Program-made: the position numbers and the translations under genes
Shown: one piece after another, positions 25,462 through 29,544 of the stretch
Layout of the letters: the number at the start of each line of letters is the position of its first letter
How positions within the stretch are numbered: the stretch's first letter is position 1
Notes under the pieces: model-generated
Told to the model about the DNA's origin: nothing
The model's database searches: none
The model's input: only the letters and a program-made list of their open reading frames with translations
Source of the DNA: a virus
Length of the DNA: 29,544 nucleotides
Direction: 5' to 3' (one strand)
Virus record (IMG/VR): IMGVR_UViG_3300043464_000913
Coordinates: 1 to 29,544 of that record

Positions 25462-26166
25462 TCAGCCAAGACGAACATCTTCATAAAAACGTTGATAAAC
25501 ATCCTCCGTAAAACCATAGTCAAGAAGCACCACATTTTGCTGAGGTGTCTTACCCCAGTGATCTATCAATGTTAAATCGCCAGAAAGCAATTCGGTGTTT
25601 CTCAATCCTTTTATGGTACTAAGAAACCACGGATTCTTCAAACAATCATTTATCTGCTTCTCTGATTCTTCGCCAAACCTAGTTCTTAGGTTGGCTACAG
25701 CTTGTTCCAGGGTTATTTTTCTCAATCCAAATAATTCTGATAAAAAAGCCCTAAACATTGACCATGAACAACCAGTAAGGTTTTCGAATTCACCCCCACT
25801 AACCAGCGGTTTAACAAGCTCTGAAACAAGCCATTCAAAGTTGGGATCATAATCAAGGATCTTTGCGTACAGGTTTCCTGTTCTGCTGTCAGTTGAAATT
25901 TCCATTTCCGCTTTGTTCTGACCCAGACCTTTTTCATTGATAGCAATTTTCAAAACTCGTTTGCTGTCAATAGCATAAACAGTTCTTGATGAGCCTTCTC
26001 CGAGAAAACGTGCAGACGGGTCTTTTCTCAAAAATGCAACTATAGAACCAATGTTTGGAAACCTGGAACGGTTTGAGAAGATCCTTGGGTTGATCTTTGC
26101 CTCTGCAAAAACTTTGGCTACTTCTTCATTGATAAGTTTTTTTATTTCAAATTCTGTCAATTTCAT
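25462..26166 (-). CDS. Kinase-fold protein, N-terminally tagged
   Basis: 234 residues starting with the tag MKLTEFEIKKLINEEVAKV (INE). The rest follows protein-kinase order: glycine loop FLGEGSSRTVYAI (G56, G58, V63), VLKIA with K73, a helix with AEMEI (E89), hinge FEWLVSELV (110-118), then GDLTLIDHWG, N211 and LLDYG (D216-G218) in place of DFG. The usual HRD motif is absent; IDHWG may stand in for it. The paralogue at 14592 shares the whole order. It sits in the neck module, 11 bases before the gp15-like gene, although it is not a structural protein by sequence. It may be an active small kinase, perhaps delivered with the virion; activity is unproven. Confidence 0.85.
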   Translation of the reverse strand: MKLTEFEIKKLINEEVAKVFAEAKINPRIFSNRSRFPNIGSIVAFLRKDPSARFLGEGSSRTVYAIDSKRVLKIAINEKGLGQNKAEMEISTDSRTGNLYAKILDYDPNFEWLVSELVKPLVSGGEFENLTGCSWSMFRAFLSELFGLRKITLEQAVANLRTRFGEESEKQINDCLKNPWFLSTIKGLRNTELLSGDLTLIDHWGKTPQQNVVLLDYGFTEDVYQRFYEDVRLG

Positions 26167-26199
26167 AATAAACCTGTTCTGTGACTTAGGTAAATAACT

Positions 26200-26862
26200 T
26201 CACTCATCATAAAGTTTGTTTGCTCTCAAGGTAAAATCAAGATCAACTCTTCTTGGGCCTTCACCCAATGCAATCGGAGCAAGGTCATCACCAAGACGCT
26301 CCCGAACATCTCTGACATCTCCAGTTGGACCTTCTCTGTTTTCTGGCAAACCTCTTTGCTGCTCAAACGGAGTTGGAGAAGGTATTGCAGAGTCTTCTGT
26401 TGGTTTGAAAAACTTCTTGGGATCAAACTCGCCAGCCTTGGCCAACAACCCAACCAACTTGATTCCAATGTCATGTTCAACTTGACCAAAGAAGTTATTC
26501 ACGTTTAAACATGACACGATCTCATAAGCTTCTTTGCCATAGGTGAAGAAGTCTCCTTCTGAGACTTCAATCCCCTTCTGCAACATGTCTCTTGCTTGAA
26601 CAAAAACTTCAAGTTTGTTGTATTGCTCAGGACCAAAATGAGTCATCTTCGTTTCCCACGAAGGCTGACTAACAAGAGCATCAATCCTGATTGGATTCTC
26701 AAAGATCTTCCTCACAGCCTCGTTGTAAACCGGATGGATCTGGGTCTTCAAGGTTGAAACCGGCCAGTAGATGATCTGTTGACCAATGATGTCTTTAACG
26801 ATCTCTTTTCCAATATCGTTGAAAAAGTCAATCTCTCTCTGAGTTACAAATAGTCTTCCCAT
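26200..26862 (-). CDS. Neck protein, T4 gp14-like
   Basis: 220 residues starting MGRLFVTQREIDFFNDIGKE behind a very strong purine-rich ribosome binding site (GGAGGGAGAGGGAG). FVQARDMLQKGIEVSEGDFF, YGKEAYEIVSCLNVNNFFG and QVEHDIGIKLVGLLAKAGEF resemble the central beta part of T4 gp14, where EGD and ExxW/N-x-F elements occur. The C-terminal third is polar and probably disordered. gp14 joins the portal vertex with gp13 to receive the tail. Assignment rests on this partial resemblance plus position between the gp13-like and gp15-like genes, the T4 order 13-14-15. Confidence 0.68.
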   Translation of the reverse strand: MGRLFVTQREIDFFNDIGKEIVKDIIGQQIIYWPVSTLKTQIHPVYNEAVRKIFENPIRIDALVSQPSWETKMTHFGPEQYNKLEVFVQARDMLQKGIEVSEGDFFTYGKEAYEIVSCLNVNNFFGQVEHDIGIKLVGLLAKAGEFDPKKFFKPTEDSAIPSPTPFEQQRGLPENREGPTGDVRDVRERLGDDLAPIALGEGPRRVDLDFTLRANKLYDE

Positions 26863-26910
26863 CTCCCTCTCCCTCCCTGGTTATGTTCCACGAATATCCT
26901 TGAATAGCCA

Positions 26911-28170
26911 TCAGAACATCCTGATCGTGTGAGTTGGAGGCATAGGCATGAAGCTTAACTGCTTCATGAGATTCTCTGCTTGTTGAGCTTGCTGTTCTTG
27001 AAGTTTTGAATAAGACAAACTTTCAAGTTTCTCTTTCAAAGACTCCAACAACTTCTCCTGGTCTTCTCTAGCCTCTGTAACCAAAGCTGAACCATCAAGC
27101 TCAACCTCAGAACCCGGAATCGGAATTCTGGAAATCTTCCTTCTTGTTCTTCCAAGGACTTCTGTTGCAAGGGCCAGAGTCATTCTGGCAACCCAGTTCT
27201 TTGCCCATTGATTCAAAGTTGAATAGGTGATCAACCCCATCGGGATGTTGCCAGGGTTAGATGCCCCGTAAGACGGCCCAGAGAAGCCAGCAGCGACCGC
27301 AGATGAGTAGGAGCCACTAACAGAGCCACTCATGTTCAAGTCGATAAAAGCGGCCCCTGGAGCGGCAGAAAAGGTCACTCTGATCCAGACCTTGTTGTTC
27401 ACTCCCTCGATGATTGAACCTGGAATTGGAAACACTCGGATGTTTCTGCCAGAGATCTTATAGCTGTAATGAGATCTTCTAACTTTACCACCAAGCTTCA
27501 ACTGTCCTGATCTGAGAACATCTTCAAACAGTGGAAGAATGTGGAAACGTGTATCAGAGTTGAATGCGCCAAGCGGAACTCCAACACCACCAACACCACC
27601 CATGTTTGTACCAAAGGATGAATTGAACAGATATTGAATAGGAGCATAGTGGTAGACTTCAACCACTCTCATTTTTCCACCACTACCAGACAACATGTTG
27701 TACAGTGGATTCCCTGATTCATCCTTGAGATCTGTGAAAAGGTCGTAGTCTTGCTGACCCGTAACCATGTCAATTGAACCAGAGAAAGAGTTCTGAGTAG
27801 AACCCCAACCAATGATGTTGGCATAGGGCTCTGCCAACCTGTCAAGAAACTCAAGGTTTGGTGCGATGTAGGTGTTTGTCAGGTTGATGGTGTTCCTGCC
27901 AGTAGCAGGATCAAAAGAACCCGTTGGTGTTCCAAGAAGGTTGGCAAGGTTGCTGTTTGTTTGGTATTCAATAACCCAAGCATTGAACAACTTGGTTGCT
28001 TCCTCGAAGCAAGTCCAGATCTCTTTTTTTGTTAGTTCAACGGAAAGAACATCCTCGCCCAGTTTTCGTTTCACATAGACAACCATTGAATCCGCATCGC
28101 GTTGAAACGCAAGATCGGAATCATAAAGACCAAAGGGTGTTGGATTGAGAACTTGAATGAAGTTGGCCAT
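26911..28170 (-). CDS. Neck/head completion protein, probably T4 gp13-like
   Basis: 419 residues starting MANFIQVLNPTPFGLYDSD. The N-terminal part (YVKRKLGEDVLSVELTKKEI, then CFEEATKLFNAWVIEYQ) has the look of a head-tail connector helical bundle. The centre is beta-rich with GKMRVVEVYHYAPIQYLFN and YKISGRNIRVFPIP, and the C-terminus is helical, ending in a Gln-rich stretch and MPPTHTIRMF. It is longer than T4 gp13 (309), with a Gly/Ser-rich insertion near residues 275-300. Position before the gp14-like gene supports the role. A hairpin overlaps its start codon. The call is from context and pattern; the coding region is certain. Confidence 0.7.
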   Translation of the reverse strand: MANFIQVLNPTPFGLYDSDLAFQRDADSMVVYVKRKLGEDVLSVELTKKEIWTCFEEATKLFNAWVIEYQTNSNLANLLGTPTGSFDPATGRNTINLTNTYIAPNLEFLDRLAEPYANIIGWGSTQNSFSGSIDMVTGQQDYDLFTDLKDESGNPLYNMLSGSGGKMRVVEVYHYAPIQYLFNSSFGTNMGGVGGVGVPLGAFNSDTRFHILPLFEDVLRSGQLKLGGKVRRSHYSYKISGRNIRVFPIPGSIIEGVNNKVWIRVTFSAAPGAAFIDLNMSGSVSGSYSSAVAAGFSGPSYGASNPGNIPMGLITYSTLNQWAKNWVARMTLALATEVLGRTRRKISRIPIPGSEVELDGSALVTEAREDQEKLLESLKEKLESLSYSKLQEQQAQQAENLMKQLSFMPMPPTHTIRMF

Positions 28171-28196
28171 TTTCTCTAAACTTTAATTAGAGAAAA
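28170..28196 (-). promoter_or_regulatory. AT-rich hairpin covering the gp13-like ribosome binding region
   Basis: Arms ttttctctaa (28170-28179) and ttagagaaaa (28187-28196) form a 10-bp stem with a 7-base loop. On the minus strand the 3' arm holds the weak Shine-Dalgarno AGAG and touches the ATG, so the structure could limit translation until opened. The stem is AT-rich and only moderately stable. Confidence 0.5.
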
Positions 28197-28205
28197 ACAG
28201 GAAGA

Positions 28206-28526
28206 TTAGTGTTTCTTGGTCTTCTTCTTTGTGGGTCTAGCTTTTCTTCTTCTTTTTTGTTTGACAGGTGGTTCGGCAACAAGAGCGAGATCAGGTTCTA
28301 CTGGTTGCTCAACTGGCTGCTCTGCTGGTTGTTCAATTGGTGATGGAGGTGGAGCAGGGGTTTCCACTGGTTTCTCTTCCTCTACAACTGGAATGACGGG
28401 TGCAACACTTTGTTCGGTTTTAATGACTTCAAAGTTTGTTTTTTGTGTTGTGTACACAGGCTTGGTTTCTCTACAAGAGAGTTTCTCCAAAGCCCACACA
28501 AACAAGTCAACCAAGATCCTAATCAT
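28206..28526 (-). CDS. Pro/Glu-rich protein with hydrophobic N-terminus and basic tail
   Basis: 106 residues. The N-terminus MIRILVDLFVWALEKL is a hydrophobic helix, possibly a membrane anchor. The middle is a Pro/Glu/Val-rich stretch with repeats of the type EQPxEQPV, reminiscent of extended periplasmic linkers. The end is strongly basic (KQKRRRKARPTKKKTKKH). It overlaps the upstream gene by four bases (ATGA), so translation is coupled. A TonB-like or spanin-like linker, or a DNA-contacting virion protein, are possibilities; nothing decides between them. Confidence 0.75.
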   Translation of the reverse strand: MIRILVDLFVWALEKLSCRETKPVYTTQKTNFEVIKTEQSVAPVIPVVEEEKPVETPAPPPSPIEQPAEQPVEQPVEPDLALVAEPPVKQKRRRKARPTKKKTKKH

Positions 28527-28921
28527 TTGCCACTCTCTTTAACAACAACACCCTTCATACCAGCAATCTGGTCTGAGATCTTCTGAATCAGTTCGGCCTT
28601 CTTCTTGAAGTTTGGATCTTTGGCAGCAGCCTGCAAGCCTTGATTGATGTTCATGTTGCTTCCTGGGACCATCACGTTGCTGGCAATGTCTCCATTGCCA
28701 GGTTGTGTCTTGACACCAGACTTCGTTCCGCTCGTTCCCGTGGTTCCAGAAGTGCCAGTGGTTGGTTCCGAGAAGTCAGAACTCTGAGTGGACATAACCC
28801 CACCAAGCTCTTTTAGATTCAATCTTCTAAGCTCGTTGAGCATCTGTTCTTTTACAGCTTCATCAATCATTTCACGAACCATTGCGTGAAACTCATCTAT
28901 CGTGTAAAGCTCGGTTGACAT
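28523..28921 (-). CDS. Small protein with helical ends and Gly/Thr/Ser linker
   Basis: 132 residues from ATG 28921 (MSTELYTIDEFHAMVREMID); a GTG two codons earlier overlaps the upstream stop, but GAG is better spaced to the ATG. Residues 1-40 are amphipathic helix, a weaker version of the tag found on other genes here (VRE). A low-complexity linker with TSGTTGTSGT follows, then an Asn/Gly-rich part and a helical C-terminus (KKAELIQKISDQIAGMKG). It is coupled to both neighbours. Unknown; the modular shape resembles a small virion or scaffold-type protein. Confidence 0.75.
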   Translation of the reverse strand: MSTELYTIDEFHAMVREMIDEAVKEQMLNELRRLNLKELGGVMSTQSSDFSEPTTGTSGTTGTSGTKSGVKTQPGNGDIASNVMVPGSNMNINQGLQAAAKDPNFKKKAELIQKISDQIAGMKGVVVKESGK

Positions 28922-28923
28922 GA

Positions 28924-29544
28924 TCACTCTTTTCTTTTTGCAGGTCTTTTTGTTTTAAAGAGAGATTCCAATAGATTTGCATCTTGCAGTTCTTCAAGTG
29001 CTATATGGGCAATCTCCCAAGCAGTGTCAGAATCCAAGTCTTTTTCATACGAAAAGTCATCAATCAAATTATGAAAATCATCCATACGCAGTTTGCCGCG
29101 GTTAGCCTTCAGGACATCCTTGAACATTTCGATATACACTCTCGTGCCTGTTCTGTTTTTGTTGATCTTTGGGCCTGAGCCTTGGAATTCGGAAGAATCT
29201 GTTGATGTAACTGTGTCAAACCAACTTGGATCAGTTGGAACTTCAAGATTTGACATTGCTTCCGCAAACATTGTTTCATTCATGTGTGCATTGATCTTAT
29301 CAACGGCCTTGTCTAGAATCAGACTTGCTGCTTTTCCAACTTTGTCATTGACATCAGTAACTTCTTTGCTTAGTTGCGATAGAAGTTCGTCTTTCAGATC
29401 ATTGGAATCAACAGGGTATGCAAGTTCACCAGAAGGCTCAACAAACAAACTGAGGATCTGATCAAAGCATCTGGAGAGGGTGCTTCCTGTTTCTCCCTGT
29501 GGTCTTTGTTTGACACCAGAAAGAATAGCTGCACACTCAACAGC
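28924..29544 (-). CDS. Unknown protein, N-terminus cut by window edge
   Basis: The frame is open from the right window edge to a TGA at 28924, giving at least 206 residues; the true start lies outside. The visible protein is acidic and helical: LKDELLSQLSKEVTDVNDKV, LDKAVDKINAHMNETMF, then a Ser/Asp-rich middle and YIEMFKDVLKANRGKLRMDD, ending in a basic tail (FKTKRPAKRKE). No recognised domain. It overlaps the next gene's start region, so these three small genes form one coupled set ahead of the neck module. Confidence 0.8.
   Translation of the reverse strand, partial: AVECAAILSGVKQRPQGETGSTLSRCFDQILSLFVEPSGELAYPVDSNDLKDELLSQLSKEVTDVNDKVGKAASLILDKAVDKINAHMNETMFAEAMSNLEVPTDPSWFDTVTSTDSSEFQGSGPKINKNRTGTRVYIEMFKDVLKANRGKLRMDDFHNLIDDFSYEKDLDSDTAWEIAHIALEELQDANLLESLFKTKRPAKRKE

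Noticed and set aside
1-29544. tRNA genes, CRISPR arrays or insertion sequences
   Set aside because: No T-loop-like GTTCRANNC with matching arms, no regularly spaced repeats and no transposase motifs were seen by eye; a tRNAscan-SE run would settle tRNAs.

Overview
This window looks like part of a large T4-related contractile-tailed bacteriophage (a myovirus, probably with a large genome and perhaps known only from an environmental assembly). Most genes run on the minus strand, so they are read from right to left. Their order follows the T4 virion plan: neck proteins resembling gp13 and gp14, a gp15-like tail completion protein, tail sheath (gp18-like, present twice), tail tube (gp19-like), a gp26-like baseplate/tail chaperone with a frameshift extension, a 1488-residue tape measure protein, and a large tail or baseplate structural protein running off the left edge. 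There are no tRNAs, CRISPR arrays or insertion sequences. Coding is very dense, and no stretch over 300 bases lacks a gene.

Right to left: 28924-29544 is a partial unknown gene, followed by two small genes with low-complexity segments. 24230-28170 is the neck module (gp13-like, gp14-like, a kinase-fold protein, gp15-like). 17876-24110 holds two paralogous sheath genes of about 1000 codons separated by a 180-base spacer with two strong hairpins. 16256-17854 holds two small unknown genes and the tail tube. 15303-16223 is a plus-strand gene for a zinc-finger/HNH-like protein inserted against the operon. 12935-15248 holds a second kinase-fold protein, a small protein, and the gp26-like chaperone with its probable frameshift. 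11121-12866 holds two unknown genes and a thymidine kinase. 8074-11131 is a plus-strand island: a small unknown gene, two paralogous HDxxH proteins, a tagged small protein and a Nudix hydrolase. 3568-8031 is the tape measure gene, followed by one small gene on each strand and the large left-edge structural gene.

The most interesting theme is that about ten otherwise unrelated proteins, scattered among the virion genes on both strands, begin with a short amphipathic helix ending in a hydrophobic-x-Glu motif. The best example closely resembles the T4 capsid-targeting sequence of internal head proteins, which the prohead protease cleaves after (L/I)xE. Two of these are a paralogous pair of small kinase-fold proteins, and two are the HDxxH pair. 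My inference is that this may be a set of virion-packaged proteins delivered into the host with the genome. The second strong signal is a seven-T slippery run at the end of the gp26-like gene, from which a +1 (or -2) frameshift would fuse it to a downstream frame that has no convincing start. Both ideas come from reading the sequence and would need homology searches or proteomics to confirm.
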